The notes: a model not told the origin generated them from the sequence alone. A DNA stretch of 64,000 nucleotides from an uncultured Pelagibacteraceae bacterium (GCA_902628815.1 CACOOK010000003.1:24001-88000); one strand, 5' to 3'. Numbered from the stretch's first letter, positions 49,910 to 59,931 are shown. Program-made: numbers and translations.

Positions 49910-50971
49910 ATGAATAAATATTACACAAGAGCGTGTAATTTTTATTATGGAAATCAAGCAAAAAAACTAATAAAAAAAAAACATGCCCTACCTCTTTGCG
50001 GAAATAATAATATTGCTTTTGATAAAATTGAAATTTTTACCAGAAAAAAAAGGGTAATTAAAAGTAAATTTTTGCCAATCAAAAATTTAAAAAATCTTAA
50101 TCAAAATAAACAAAAAATTGTCAAAAACCATTTAATAAAAATTTCTCAAAAGAGAAAAAATTTTTTAAAAAATGTGAATTTTAAAGAACCCTCAATTATG
50201 GGGATTTTAAATTTAACACCAGACAGTTTTTCTGATGGTGGAAAATTTAATAATCATAGAAAATCACTCAAACATATTATTCAAATGATAAAATGTGGAG
50301 CAGATATAATTGATGTAGGTGGTGAGTCCACAAGGCCTGGTTCAGAAACAGTTGAAGTTAAAAAAGAGTGGAGAAGAATCAAAAAAGTTGTTACAAGTTT
50401 TAAAAAAAGATTTAAGAAAACCTGTCTATCTGTAGATACACGTAAATCCGATTTGATGATAAAAAGTATTAAACACCGTGCAGATCTCATAAACGATGTA
50501 TCAGGATTTAATTATGATAAAAATTCCATTTCTATAATCAAAAAGTATAAAATTCCAAGAGTGATACACCACATGAAAGGTACACCAGCAAATATGCAAA
50601 ACAATCCAAAGTACAATAACGTTTTACTAGATATCTATGATTTTTTTGAAAAAAAGATAAAAGAAAATAATTTAAAAGATAAAGTAATAATCGATCCTGG
50701 CATAGGTTTTGGTAAAACTTTGAAACATAATTTGACTTTAATTTCTAAAATTTCTCTATTTCATAGTTTAGGTTTTCCAATTTTAGTTGGAACATCTAGA
50801 AAAAGGTTTATAAATCAAATATCTGGAAAATATGATAATAAAGATAGAACCGGCGGAACAGTAGCTTCAATTCTTTTTTTATTATTACAAGGAGTTCAAA
50901 TTTATAGAGTGCATAATGTTAGTGACGTTAAACAAGGAATATTAGTTTTTAATAAAATAATTAATAATTAA
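49910..50971 (+). CDS. folP: Dihydropteroate synthase with N-terminal extension
   Basis: The 353-residue protein has its catalytic TIM barrel starting near residue 94: PSIMGILNLTPDSFSDGG, then DIIDVGGESTRPGS near 135, INDVSGF near 194 and VGTSRKRFI near 295. The first 90 residues (YYTRACNFYYGNQAKKLI...) are an extension also seen in many alphaproteobacterial FolPs, of unclear role. It condenses pABA with the pterin pyrophosphate. It overlaps glmM by one base. Confidence 0.92.
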   Translation: MNKYYTRACNFYYGNQAKKLIKKKHALPLCGNNNIAFDKIEIFTRKKRVIKSKFLPIKNLKNLNQNKQKIVKNHLIKISQKRKNFLKNVNFKEPSIMGILNLTPDSFSDGGKFNNHRKSLKHIIQMIKCGADIIDVGGESTRPGSETVEVKKEWRRIKKVVTSFKKRFKKTCLSVDTRKSDLMIKSIKHRADLINDVSGFNYDKNSISIIKKYKIPRVIHHMKGTPANMQNNPKYNNVLLDIYDFFEKKIKENNLKDKVIIDPGIGFGKTLKHNLTLISKISLFHSLGFPILVGTSRKRFINQISGKYDNKDRTGGTVASILFLLLQGVQIYRVHNVSDVKQGILVFNKIINN

Positions 50972-52302
50972 TGAAAAATAAATATTTTGGAACAGATGGG
51001 ATAAGAGGCACTGTCAACAAAGGAAACATAACTGGAGAAAAATTCTTTAAATTTGGACTGGCGTCGGGAACATTTTTTAAAAATCAAAAAAAAAAAAAAC
51101 AAATTGCAATTATTGCAAAGGATACTAGACTATCTGGTTATACACTCGAACCGGCACTTGTATCTGGTTTGGTCTCTGGAGGTATGCATGTTTTCACACT
51201 AGGACCTCTACCCACAAATGGTCTTGCTATGTTGACGAAATCTATGAAGGCAAATATGGGAATAATGATAACTGCATCTCACAACCCTTATTACGATAAT
51301 GGGTTAAAGCTGTTTGGACCAGATGGAATGAAATTATCTGATAATATAGAAAAAAAAATTGAAAAACTGATAGATGCAAAAAACACCAAGCAACTAACAA
51401 ATCCTAAATTATTAGGACGGGTCAAAAGGCTAGAAGACGGTAATGATAAATATATAAACATTTTAAAGCAAAACTTTCCTAAAAATTTTAATTTAAAAGG
51501 TTTAAAAATAGTTTTGGATTGCGCTAATGGAGCTTGTTATAAAGCAGCTCCTAAACTACTCAAAAGTCTTGGTGCGAAAGTCATCTCGATAGGAGTAGAG
51601 CCGAATGGGCTTAATATTAATTCGAAATGTGGTTCTACACATCCAAACAAAATTAAACTAGCAGTTAAAAAATACAATGCCCATCTTGGTATCGCATTCG
51701 ATGGGGATGCAGACAGAGTTATAATGTCCGATGAGAAAGGAAAAATAATTAATGGAGATCAAATTATAGCAATGCTAGCAAAAAGATGGAAAACAAAAAA
51801 AATTTTAAAAGGAGGTGTAATTGGAACTCTAATGTCTAACTATGGACTTGAAAGATTTTTAAAAGATCAAAATATAAAATTCTTTAGATCTAAGGTTGGC
51901 GATAGATATGTAAAAGAAAAAATGAAAAAAATGAATTTTAATTTAGGAGGTGAGCAGTCAGGTCATATTATTCTAGGTAAATTTGCAACAACTGGTGATG
52001 GTTTACTTGTGGCTCTAGAAGTTTTATTTTCTCTAAGAAAGATAAGAAAAGCTAGCAAACTTTTGAGTGTTTTCAAACCGTTACCTCAAGTTCTTGTTAA
52101 TATCAACGTAAAAGACAAAGAGATAATAAATAAATCTAATTGCCTAGATGCAATAAAAAAAGCAAAAAAAATTATGAGCAACCATGGAAGAATTTTAGTT
52201 AGAAAATCTGGTACTGAACCAAAGGTTAGAATAATGGCTGAGTCTCATAATAAAATCTTAATTTCTAAATGTATTAAATTAATAAAAAAAACAATAAAAT
52301 AA
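50971..52302 (+). CDS. glmM: Phosphoglucosamine mutase
   Basis: The 443-residue protein has YFGTDGIRGTVN at the start, the phosphoserine loop TASHNPYYDNG (Ser103), the metal loop FDGDADR near 240, GGEQSGHII near 326 and the C-terminal RKSGTEPKVRIMAES. It makes glucosamine-1-phosphate for UDP-GlcNAc, which feeds peptidoglycan, lipid A and, through the NeuC-like epimerase, possibly the nonulosonic acids of the accessory region. Confidence 0.95.
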   Translation: MKNKYFGTDGIRGTVNKGNITGEKFFKFGLASGTFFKNQKKKKQIAIIAKDTRLSGYTLEPALVSGLVSGGMHVFTLGPLPTNGLAMLTKSMKANMGIMITASHNPYYDNGLKLFGPDGMKLSDNIEKKIEKLIDAKNTKQLTNPKLLGRVKRLEDGNDKYINILKQNFPKNFNLKGLKIVLDCANGACYKAAPKLLKSLGAKVISIGVEPNGLNINSKCGSTHPNKIKLAVKKYNAHLGIAFDGDADRVIMSDEKGKIINGDQIIAMLAKRWKTKKILKGGVIGTLMSNYGLERFLKDQNIKFFRSKVGDRYVKEKMKKMNFNLGGEQSGHIILGKFATTGDGLLVALEVLFSLRKIRKASKLLSVFKPLPQVLVNINVKDKEIINKSNCLDAIKKAKKIMSNHGRILVRKSGTEPKVRIMAESHNKILISKCIKLIKKTIK

Positions 52303-52303
52303 A

Positions 52304-53116
52304 TTGAAACCAAAATCTAAAATATTAATTATTGCAGGATCGGACTCTTCTGGTGGAGCTGGGATTCAGGCCGATATAAAAACTGTGACAGCTCTTGGAG
52401 GCTATGCAATGACTGCAATTACAGCTATAACTGCGCAAAATACCTTTGGAGTCAAATCAATTGTACCAATACATCCGAAAGAAATAGAAAATCAGATTTT
52501 ATTTACTTGCAAAGATATTAGACCTAATGCAATTAAGATAGGAATGCTCCATTCATCTGAGGTTATTCTTTCAGTAATAAATTCACTTAAAAAAACTTCC
52601 ACAAAAAATATTATATTAGATCCTGTTATGATTGCGAAAAATGGAGCTAGACTTATAAATAAAAAAGCTACAACAACTTTAAAAAAAAGACTGCTTTCCA
52701 GAGCGTTTCTAGTAACACCTAATTTACCTGAAGCAGAAGTTTTGACAAAAGTTAAAATCAAATCTCAAACTGATATGGTTAAAGCTGGAAAAATACTATT
52801 AAAGCTTGGTGTAAAAAATGTGTTAATTAAAGGTGGACACTTAAAGTCGAATAATATTCAAGACATCTTTTTAAATCACAAAGAGGTCAAAATATTTGCA
52901 AATAAAAGAATTAAAACAAAAAATACGCATGGCACTGGATGCACTTTATCTAGTGCTATAGCAACTTATTTGTCGTGTGGAAAACCCATAAACAGATCTT
53001 GTGAGTTAGGAATTAAATATGTTAACCATGCTATTAGATCAAATCTAAATTATGGTAGAGGACATGGTCCAATTAATCATTTGAACTCGTTTAATTTAAA
53101 AAGAAAATTTTTATAA
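52304..53116 (+). CDS. thiD: Hydroxymethylpyrimidine kinase / HMP-phosphate kinase
   Basis: The 270-residue ribokinase-fold protein has [18 protein letters not shown] (about 10-27), [26 protein letters not shown] near 106 and [18 protein letters not shown] near 206. It phosphorylates HMP twice for thiamine synthesis and so uses imported pyrimidine. The start codon is TTG at 52304, 1 bp after the glmM stop. It overlaps purA by one base. Confidence 0.92.
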   Translation: MKPKSKILIIAGSDSSGGAGIQADIKTVTALGGYAMTAITAITAQNTFGVKSIVPIHPKEIENQILFTCKDIRPNAIKIGMLHSSEVILSVINSLKKTSTKNIILDPVMIAKNGARLINKKATTTLKKRLLSRAFLVTPNLPEAEVLTKVKIKSQTDMVKAGKILLKLGVKNVLIKGGHLKSNNIQDIFLNHKEVKIFANKRIKTKNTHGTGCTLSSAIATYLSCGKPINRSCELGIKYVNHAIRSNLNYGRGHGPINHLNSFNLKRKFL

Positions 53117-54408
53117 TGAAGAATGTAGTAGTTGTTGGTTCACAGTGGGGCGACGAGGGTAAGGGAAAAATTGTTGACTGGCTATCAAGTCAAGCTGATA
53201 TTGTAGTACGTTTTCAAGGAGGCCATAATGCTGGCCATACACTTGTAATTGATAAAAAAGTTTTTAAATTAAGACTGCTTCCTTCAGGCATAGTTAGAAA
53301 AGGAAAAATTTCAATTCTAGGTAACGGAGTTGTTATTGATCCCTGGTCTCTTCTAGAGGAAATTCTTGAAATAAAAAAGAAAGGTGTAGATGTAACGCCT
53401 GAAAATTTTATGATATCCGAAACAGCATCATTGATTTTGCCTTTTCATCAAGAGATGGATGAAATAAGAGAAAATGCAGCTGGAAAAAGAAAAATAGGCA
53501 CAACAAAAAGAGGCATTGGACCTTGTTACGAGGATAAAGTTGGAAGAAGATCAATTAGAGTAATGGATCTTAGATCGGAGAGTAATCTTGATAACAGACT
53601 TGAAAATGTCTTATTACACCACAATGCAATAAGAAAAGGACTTAAAAAAAAAATATACAAAAAAACTGAAATTAAAAAAAAATTAATGAAAATTGCTCCA
53701 GAAATATTAAAATTTGCAAAACCAATTTGGTTAAAATTAGAAGAATTCAAAAAAGATAGAAAAAAAATACTTTTTGAAGGAGCTCAAGGAATCCTTTTAG
53801 ATGTAGATCATGGAACTTATCCTTATGTTACTTCGTCAAATACAGTTCCGGCCATGGCTGCAACTGGGTCTGGTTTAAGCCCGGATAAAATTGGATATAT
53901 CTTAGGTATCACAAAAGCATATACCACAAGAGTAGGCAGTGGACCGTTTCCGACGGAGTTAAAAAATAAAATTGGGGAAACCCTTGGTCTAAGGGGAAAA
54001 GAATTTGGTACGGTTACAGCTAGAAAAAGAAGATGCGGTTGGTTTGATGGGGTTTTAGTAAGACAAACTATTAAAATTTCTGGCATCAATGGTATAGCAC
54101 TTACAAAACTTGATGTTTTAGATGAGCTTGATGAAATTAAAATGTGTATTAAATATGAGTTAAATGGAAAAAAATTAGATTATTTGCCTGCGGCATCAGA
54201 TGATCAATTTAAAATTAAACCAATTTATAAATCTTTTCAAGGATGGAAAACTAATACTAAGGGAATAAGGAATATTAAAGACTTACCTGAAAATGCAAAA
54301 AAATATATCTTTGCTTTAGAAGATTTCATCGGAGCAAAAATATCAAGCATTTCTACTAGCCCCGAACGAGAGGATACAATTTTGATAGAGGATCCTTTTA
54401 AAGATTAA
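53116..54408 (+). CDS. purA: Adenylosuccinate synthetase
   Basis: The 430-residue protein has [16 protein letters not shown] (residues 8-23), GGHNAGHT near 35, [14 protein letters not shown] near 123, [23 protein letters not shown] near 216 and [12 protein letters not shown] near 302. It makes adenylosuccinate from IMP, Asp and GTP. It is tail-to-tail with rpoH, the two overlapping by 4 bp, with no terminator hairpin between. Confidence 0.96.
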   Translation: MKNVVVVGSQWGDEGKGKIVDWLSSQADIVVRFQGGHNAGHTLVIDKKVFKLRLLPSGIVRKGKISILGNGVVIDPWSLLEEILEIKKKGVDVTPENFMISETASLILPFHQEMDEIRENAAGKRKIGTTKRGIGPCYEDKVGRRSIRVMDLRSESNLDNRLENVLLHHNAIRKGLKKKIYKKTEIKKKLMKIAPEILKFAKPIWLKLEEFKKDRKKILFEGAQGILLDVDHGTYPYVTSSNTVPAMAATGSGLSPDKIGYILGITKAYTTRVGSGPFPTELKNKIGETLGLRGKEFGTVTARKRRCGWFDGVLVRQTIKISGINGIALTKLDVLDELDEIKMCIKYELNGKKLDYLPAASDDQFKIKPIYKSFQGWKTNTKGIRNIKDLPENAKKYIFALEDFIGAKISSISTSPEREDTILIEDPFKD

Positions 54409-55301
54409 TTGGAAGGTAGCAAATTTTTCACTTTACTTGCAGAGATCATAGATTTCTGTAATTTTTCAAAAGCTTTTGTCTCAATTTGTCTAATTCTTTC
54501 CCTACTAATTTTGTATTTTTTACTTAATTCCTCAAGTGTAGCAGCATTTTCTTTCAATCTTCTTTGAGAAATAATTTCCTTTTCCCTATCATTTAAAATT
54601 TCCATTGCATTTTTTAATAATTCTTTTTTATCATTATATTCTTGTTGTTGTGATACTGCTAACTCTTGATCTAAATTTTCATCTACTAGCCAATCTTGCC
54701 ATTCATCGGTTTCACCACTTTTAATCGGATCATTAAGAGATTTTTCTTGGCCCATCATTCTTCTATTCATATTGATCACTTCTTTTGAATCCACATCTAA
54801 CCTTTTTGAAATCTCTTTCACTTGATCATCTTTAAGATCACCTTCTTGCCCAGGTGCTATTTGATTTTTAAGTTTTTTTAAATTGAAAAAAAGTTTTTTT
54901 TGAGCTGTGGTAGTTCCCATCTTGACTAAGCTCCAAGATCTTAAAACATATTCTTGAATTGCGGCTTTAATCCACCACATCGCATAAGTGGCTAGTCTAA
55001 AACCTTTGTCAGGATCAAATTTTTTTACAGCTTGCATCAAGCCTAAATTTCCCTCTGAAATTAGCTCATTAACAGGTAATCCGTAACCTCTGTATCCCAT
55101 AGCAATTTTTGCAACTAGTCTTAGATGACTTGTTACCAATTTGTGAGCCGACTGCAAGTTTCCATTTTCTCTCCAGTTTTTTGCAAGCATATATTCCTCT
55201 TCGGCATCTAACATAGGGAATTTTTTTATTTGCGTTAGATAAACTGACAACCCGCCCGAGGAGGGCGTAGGCAAGTTAGTAATATTTTTATTTTCTTCCA
55301 T
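54405..55301 (-). CDS. rpoH: RNA polymerase sigma-32 factor (heat shock)
   Basis: The 298-residue sigma70-family protein has [20 protein letters not shown] (region 1.2), [50 protein letters not shown] (region 2) and [14 protein letters not shown], the RpoH-box-like segment that separates RpoH from RpoD. A region 4 helix-turn-helix ([21 protein letters not shown]) follows. It directs heat-shock transcription. It runs on the same strand as rluD upstream. Confidence 0.93.
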   Translation of the reverse strand: MEENKNITNLPTPSSGGLSVYLTQIKKFPMLDAEEEYMLAKNWRENGNLQSAHKLVTSHLRLVAKIAMGYRGYGLPVNELISEGNLGLMQAVKKFDPDKGFRLATYAMWWIKAAIQEYVLRSWSLVKMGTTTAQKKLFFNLKKLKNQIAPGQEGDLKDDQVKEISKRLDVDSKEVINMNRRMMGQEKSLNDPIKSGETDEWQDWLVDENLDQELAVSQQQEYNDKKELLKNAMEILNDREKEIISQRRLKENAATLEELSKKYKISRERIRQIETKAFEKLQKSMISASKVKNLLPSN

Positions 55302-55332
55302 TAGTCAGATTTATATATCAATTGATTTTTTT

Positions 55333-56313
55333 TCAACCACCAAGATTTTCAAGAAAATTAAGCATTTTCTTAAAATCCTCGGGAATTTGAGATTCAAAAC
55401 TCAATTGTTTATTACTTTTTGGATGAATAAATTCAAGTGTTTGAGCGTGTAAAGCCTGACCCTTGATATTTTTTAGCTTTTCGAGAAAACTTATATTTAT
55501 TTTTTTAAAATTCATTTTTTTTTTTCCATATTTTTTATCTCCAAGCAAAGAGGTTCCTTTAAATTTTAAATGTACTCTGATTTGGTGCGTTCTACCAGTT
55601 TCTAATTCACACTCTAGTAAACTAATTTTTGGAATGTCTTTCTTGTTAAATGTTTTAATCGTTCTATAATTTGTAATCGCTTTTTTGCCTCTATTATCTG
55701 ACACAGCCATTAATTGTCTATTTTTTTTATCACGTGTAATTAATGTCTCAATTCGACCGTTAAGAGGTCTTATTACTCCCCATATCATACATTTATATTT
55801 TCTTTTAATTGTATGAACGCTAAACTGACGACTTAATTTTGAATGAGCATAATTATTTTTTGCTACTACCAATAAACCACTTGTTTCCTTATCAATTCTA
55901 TGAACAATACCTGGACGAAGTGATCCGTTTATATCTGATAAATTTTTTTTATATTTATAAACTAGCCCATTAGCCAGAGTATTATCGTAATTTCCAGCAC
56001 CTGGATGCACCACCAAACCTTTTGGTTTATTGATTACAAGTAAATCATTGTCCTCATACATAATCTCAAGTGCAATTTTCCTTGCTAAAATTTTACTTTT
56101 ATTAATTTGGGATAATTTAAATTCAACTCTATCATTGACTTTAATTTTAGCCGAGGGTTTAATGACGCAAATACTATTGACAGTAAGATTTTTTGTCTCA
56201 ATTAACCTCTTTATATGTGATCTAGTATACAGACTTAAATTATTAGATAAAAAAATATCAATTCTTTTACCATCGTCTTCGCCTTCAACTAAAAATTTGA
56301 TTGTTTTATTCAT
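55333..56313 (-). CDS. rluD: 23S rRNA pseudouridine synthase, RluD type
   Basis: The 326-residue protein has an N-terminal S4 domain (about 16-75: RIDIFLSNNL, SHIKRLIETKNLTVN) and a catalytic domain with GIVHRIDKETSGLLVVAKN carrying Asp141 and RTHQIRVHLKFKGTSLLGDKKYG near 242. It makes pseudouridines in helix 69 of 23S rRNA. It is in the rluD-rpoH order seen widely in alphaproteobacteria. It is divergent from the tRNA-Arg gene (23-bp gap). Confidence 0.92.
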   Translation of the reverse strand: MNKTIKFLVEGEDDGKRIDIFLSNNLSLYTRSHIKRLIETKNLTVNSICVIKPSAKIKVNDRVEFKLSQINKSKILARKIALEIMYEDNDLLVINKPKGLVVHPGAGNYDNTLANGLVYKYKKNLSDINGSLRPGIVHRIDKETSGLLVVAKNNYAHSKLSRQFSVHTIKRKYKCMIWGVIRPLNGRIETLITRDKKNRQLMAVSDNRGKKAITNYRTIKTFNKKDIPKISLLECELETGRTHQIRVHLKFKGTSLLGDKKYGKKKMNFKKINISFLEKLKNIKGQALHAQTLEFIHPKSNKQLSFESQIPEDFKKMLNFLENLGG

Positions 56314-56336
56314 ATATTAATTTAAAGTAAAATTAT

Positions 56337-56414
56337 GCGCCGGTAGCTTCAACTGGATAGAGCGCCGGATTTCGGCTCCGGAGGTTATGGGTTCGACTCC
56401 TATCCGGCGCACCA
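56337..56414 (+). tRNA. tRNA-Arg (TCG)
   Basis: The 78-nt cloverleaf includes encoded CCA. The acceptor stem is GCGCCGG/CCGGCGC, the D loop contains GG, and the anticodon stem CCGGA/TCCGG has loop TTTCGGC (anticodon TCG). The T loop is the standard TTCGACT. It reads CGA and related codons. It is canonical, in contrast with the tRNA-Val at 25233. Its 3' end lies 3 bp from the GT17 gene. Confidence 0.93.
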
Positions 56415-56417
56415 AAA

Positions 56418-57233
56418 TCACGCAATCCATTTTTTAAATTTTTCTCTATTTTTTAATATATAGTTTGGAAAACTACTATCCAAATTAATCTTTTTATAAT
56501 TAATATTCCTTTCAAATAAGTCTTTTCCATTAGCAATTTTTTCCTCAATTTTTTTCGTATCATAAAATTTTGGGATATTAAATTCTTGATGAGCAAATGA
56601 ATTAATTTTTATTTTTATCGACTCAGGACTTTTTAAAAAACTAAAATGCCATCCTCCATTTTCAATTAATTGAGGTTGCCTATCAGTGAAAAATTTCCAA
56701 AAAGGTGGTTTTTTAATTTTAATATTCCTCAGCCATTGTGGTGATTTTAAATTTTTTTTCTGACAAATTTTAGTTCCAACCCAGTATTCATCAGTTATAT
56801 TTAGCAAGTTTATTTTAGATTGAAAATTTTTTTGTAAAAAACAAGCATATTTATTTTTTATATCAAACTCTTGAATCTTTTTAGGATCTGGAATTTCATC
56901 TATATCAGAGATCATTATTAAATCATCAGGATCGCATTTGGCTATTCCTCTTTGTAAGGCATTTCTTTGAAACTGGTCTCTAACATGACTTTCATGCCAA
57001 TCTTTTTTGAATGATTTAACTTCTAGTGGCATATCGTCTACAATTATGTAATCAATTTTGTCTTTAAATTGACTAAACTTATTTTTGTCAAATTTTAATT
57101 CTTTTTTGTTACCTGCGTGATCTCTTGTAGCCTCACACAATATAAATTTGTCTACAAATTTGTCTAAAGTATTAAGCCTAATATCTAAAATCAAATCTTC
57201 GTCGAAATACATAAAACAATCTATAATTTTCAT
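56418..57233 (-). CDS. Family 17 glycosyltransferase (GT17)
   Basis: The 271-residue protein matches GT17 from start to end: IDCFMYFDEDLILDIRLNTL, KFILCEATRDHAGNKKEL near 30, HESHVRDQFQRNAL near 80, the DIDEIPDP metal motif near 110 and GGWHFSFLKSPESI near 192. The family is named for the eukaryotic bisecting GlcNAc transferase; bacterial members serve surface glycans. It is followed on the same strand order by an ABC-2 exporter pair (5-bp gap), suggesting one small export cluster next to tRNA-Arg. Confidence 0.85.
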   Translation of the reverse strand: MKIIDCFMYFDEDLILDIRLNTLDKFVDKFILCEATRDHAGNKKELKFDKNKFSQFKDKIDYIIVDDMPLEVKSFKKDWHESHVRDQFQRNALQRGIAKCDPDDLIMISDIDEIPDPKKIQEFDIKNKYACFLQKNFQSKINLLNITDEYWVGTKICQKKNLKSPQWLRNIKIKKPPFWKFFTDRQPQLIENGGWHFSFLKSPESIKIKINSFAHQEFNIPKFYDTKKIEEKIANGKDLFERNINYKKINLDSSFPNYILKNREKFKKWIA

Positions 57234-57238
57234 ATTTT

Positions 57239-58036
57239 TTATTCACCCATATTTATTAATGTGCCTCTTTTTTTTGCACCATAGTAAGAAGCATAAAATA
57301 TTATTACACCCAAAATGAAATATACTATTGATATAATTATAGACTTTAAAATATTATAGTAGTTTACTTGTTCATTTATCAGAATACTTCTCATCTCCTC
57401 AAAAATATGTACCAAAGGAAGTCCTTTTGCTAAAATTTGAAGAGTATTTGGTAAAATTTCAATAGGGTAGTAAATACAACCCAAGGGCGCCAGAAAAAAT
57501 AAACTTGCCCATGCTATATTTTCAAAAGATGGACCAAATCTAAGCAACCCTGATGTCACAAATAATCCTAAGCTAACACCAAACAGATATAAAGAGATAA
57601 GTAGAAATAATAAAGGCAAACCAAGTTTAAGAATTGATACTCCAAATAAAGGAATAGATATTAGGACTGCTGGAACTAACCCTATCAGCGTTCTTAAAAT
57701 TGCCGTTAATGTGAGAGATGCAATAATTTCTCTAATCTTTATTGGTGCTATAAAAAGATTTGTAAAATTTCTACTCCAAATCTCTTCGAGAAACATCATA
57801 TTAAAGCTTATGCTCGCTCTAAATAAAAAATCATACAAAATAGCTGCTGTCAAAATTATACCTACAGTGTTGTTGTAATAATCTGAATTTAAAGTAAAGA
57901 ATTTTGAAATAAATCCCCATAAAAAGATTTGAACAGTGGGCCAATAGATTAAATCAAGAACTCTTGGAAAAGAATTCATAATTAAGTAAAGATGTCTTAA
58001 TCCTAAGGCATAAATCTTATTGAAATTCATCTGCAC
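57239..58036 (-). CDS. ABC-2 type transporter permease
   Basis: The 265-residue protein has about six membrane helices (about 18-45, 60-85, 110-130, 138-162, 170-195 and 232-255) and the ABC-2 style segment FLAPLGCIYYPIEILPNTLQIL near 182. It is partner of the ATPase gene upstream (20-bp overlap). Substrates of this type include polysaccharides, lipids and drugs. The adjacent GT17 favours a glycan or glycolipid. Confidence 0.85.
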   Translation of the reverse strand: MQMNFNKIYALGLRHLYLIMNSFPRVLDLIYWPTVQIFLWGFISKFFTLNSDYYNNTVGIILTAAILYDFLFRASISFNMMFLEEIWSRNFTNLFIAPIKIREIIASLTLTAILRTLIGLVPAVLISIPLFGVSILKLGLPLLFLLISLYLFGVSLGLFVTSGLLRFGPSFENIAWASLFFLAPLGCIYYPIEILPNTLQILAKGLPLVHIFEEMRSILINEQVNYYNILKSIIISIVYFILGVIIFYASYYGAKKRGTLINMGE

Positions 58037-58751
58037 CCCTTGCTAATTTTAAAAAAGTCTCCTCTAAATTATTCCGACCATGTTTTTTTATTAATTCTGT
58101 ACATGTTCCCTGATCAATAATTTTTCCACTTCTCATCATAATTATTGAGTCACATAATCTTTCAACTTCATTCATGTTATGTGAGGCTAATAGAATAGTA
58201 ACATCATTTTTAGATTTATAATTTTGTATATAGCTTCTGATAAAATCACCAATGTCAGGATCTAAGCTAGCAGTAGGTTCATCCAATAAAAGTATCTTTG
58301 GTTTATTAATAAGGGATTTTGCTAACGCCACTCTATTTTTTTGTCCTGAAGAAAGCTCTCCTGTCTTTCTCTCAAAAAACTTTTTAATATCTAAGTCATT
58401 AGAAATTTCATAAATCGATTTTTCCAAATCTTTAATACCGTATAATCTTCCGTAAATTTCAAGGTTCTGTTTCACTGTAAGCTTTTTTGGAAGCTCAACA
58501 TATGGTGAAGCAAAATTTAATTTAGATAAAATTTCATCTCTTTTATAAATATTAATATTTTTATCATTTATTAAAATTTCTCCTTTGTCTGGTGAAATAA
58601 GACCTAATATCATACCAATAGACGTTGTTTTTCCGCATCCATTCGGGCCTAACAAACCTATTGTTTTATTTTTTTCTATTTTAAAATTTATATTATCTAC
58701 TGCAATATATTTATTATAAATTTTGGTTAAATTTTTTACCTCTAAATGCAT
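58017..58751 (-). CDS. ABC transporter ATP-binding protein
   Basis: The 244-residue protein has Walker A GPNGCGKTT (about 34-42), signature LSSGQKNRVALAK near 136, Walker B ILLLDEPTASLD near 157 and an ASHN switch His. It energises the permease encoded just downstream. It overlaps tsaC by one base. A role in exporting a surface component is inferred from the GT17 neighbour. Confidence 0.88.
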   Translation of the reverse strand: MHLEVKNLTKIYNKYIAVDNINFKIEKNKTIGLLGPNGCGKTTSIGMILGLISPDKGEILINDKNINIYKRDEILSKLNFASPYVELPKKLTVKQNLEIYGRLYGIKDLEKSIYEISNDLDIKKFFERKTGELSSGQKNRVALAKSLINKPKILLLDEPTASLDPDIGDFIRSYIQNYKSKNDVTILLASHNMNEVERLCDSIIMMRSGKIIDQGTCTELIKKHGRNNLEETFLKLARGADEFQ

Positions 58752-59695
58752 TAGTTTGCTGCTCTCTGTAGTCTGTCGTTTATTGCTATGCCCGGTCCTT
58801 TATTTGGTATTTTTGAAACGTAAATTTTTTTATATCCCTTATTTTTTATATTTCTTAAAATCTTATATAAATTAGAAGCTGCTTCATTCAGGTTTGAATT
58901 TTTACTTAAATTAAAGATATTTTTTTTTCTCTTTGCCTTATTTCCAAATACAATATGTGCATGATTATCATTTTTAGGATTTTTATTTAAAAAAATTGGT
59001 ATACCTGGAGAATAGTGTTTTCCAAGTGTTCCCGGGGACCTAATTGATTTACTTTTTTTTATAAGTCTAATTTTCAAAATCTTTTTTAAATCTTTAGAAT
59101 CTAATACACCCGGTCTTAGAATTTTAGGTTTACCAGTTAAATCAATTACAGTTGACTCTATTCCAATTTTCGATTTACCACCGTTAATAATAAGAATTTT
59201 ATTTCCAAAATCCTCAAATACATCCAAAGCATTTACAGGACTTAACCTTTTTGAAATATTAGCGCTTGGCATTGCTAGGGGAAATTTAGAGTTTTTCAGT
59301 ATCGACCTAACAATTTTGTGATTAGGAAATCTTACAGCTATAGTTGTCAATTTTGCTGATGCTGTACTTACAACTTTTGACTTTTTGTTTTTTTTTAAAA
59401 TAAAAGTAAGCGGTCCAGGACAAAATTTTTTATAAAGTTTTACAAAATTTTTATTTATAATTACGTCTTCTTTAATAGAGTTTGCGTTGTAATAATGAAT
59501 TATTAATGGATTTTTTTTTGGTCTTTTCTTCATTTTATAAATCTTCTGGACAGCTATTCTTGAATAGGCGTTACCAGCTAACCCATATACAGTTTCTGTG
59601 GGTAAACCGACGACTTTTCCTTTACTAAGATAATTAACAGTCTTTTTAAGCGTCCTCTTATTAAAAGAATATATGTTTGAATAGTAACTTTTCAT
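58751..59695 (-). CDS. tsaC: L-threonylcarbamoyladenylate synthase (Sua5/YwlC type)
   Basis: The 314-residue protein has GKVVGLPTETVYGLAGNAYS (about 27-46), KIYKMKKRPKKNPLIIHY near 52, LAMPSANISKRLSP near 140 and STVIDLTGKPKILRPG near 181. A C-terminal Sua5 domain follows. It makes the threonylcarbamoyl-AMP used for t6A37 in tRNA. It shares an 18-bp divergent gap with xseB. Confidence 0.92.
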   Translation of the reverse strand: MKSYYSNIYSFNKRTLKKTVNYLSKGKVVGLPTETVYGLAGNAYSRIAVQKIYKMKKRPKKNPLIIHYYNANSIKEDVIINKNFVKLYKKFCPGPLTFILKKNKKSKVVSTASAKLTTIAVRFPNHKIVRSILKNSKFPLAMPSANISKRLSPVNALDVFEDFGNKILIINGGKSKIGIESTVIDLTGKPKILRPGVLDSKDLKKILKIRLIKKSKSIRSPGTLGKHYSPGIPIFLNKNPKNDNHAHIVFGNKAKRKKNIFNLSKNSNLNEAASNLYKILRNIKNKGYKKIYVSKIPNKGPGIAINDRLQRAAN

Positions 59696-59697
59696 AT

Positions 59698-59703
59698 TAT
59701 AAT
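59698..59703 (+). promoter_or_regulatory. Consensus -10 hexamer before xseB
   Basis: TATAAT lies 10 bp before the xseB ATG in an 18-bp divergent gap. The matching -35 (weak, TTTGAA at 59676-59681, 16-bp spacer) lies inside the tsaC coding region. On the other strand, AATAAT at 59707-59702 is placed to start a leaderless tsaC mRNA. Confidence 0.4.
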
Positions 59704-59713
59704 TATTAATTTA

Positions 59714-59920
59714 ATGAAAATTGAAAATATTCCAGCTGACATAAAAAGTAAATCGTTAAAAGAAGCTAAAAGGGAAATTGACCAAATATTGAGTAGACTG
59801 GAGGCAAAAAATTTAGATTTAAATGTTAATCAGGTAGAATATAAAAGATTAATTCATTTAAATAAGCATGTAGAAAATCTTTTCAGAAAAAAATTTAAAG
59901 AATTACTAGGAAACAAATAA
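59714..59920 (+). CDS. xseB: Exodeoxyribonuclease VII small subunit
   Basis: The 68-residue helical protein has SLKEAKREIDQILSRLEAKNLDLNVNQVEYKRLIHLNKHVENLF, the pattern of XseB (LE.I+..LE....L.......Y..G..L). It binds the large subunit XseA, which is elsewhere. It lies 11 bp before ispA, followed by dxs; the order xseB-ispA-dxs is widely conserved, which supports the call. Confidence 0.85.
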   Translation: MKIENIPADIKSKSLKEAKREIDQILSRLEAKNLDLNVNQVEYKRLIHLNKHVENLFRKKFKELLGNK

Positions 59921-59931
59921 TTTGCAAATAG

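Noticed and set aside
56390-57240. Integration site (att) at the tRNA-Arg 3' end
   Set aside because: No repeat of the tRNA 3' end and no integrase were noticed in the following sequence; kept only as a possible acquired module.
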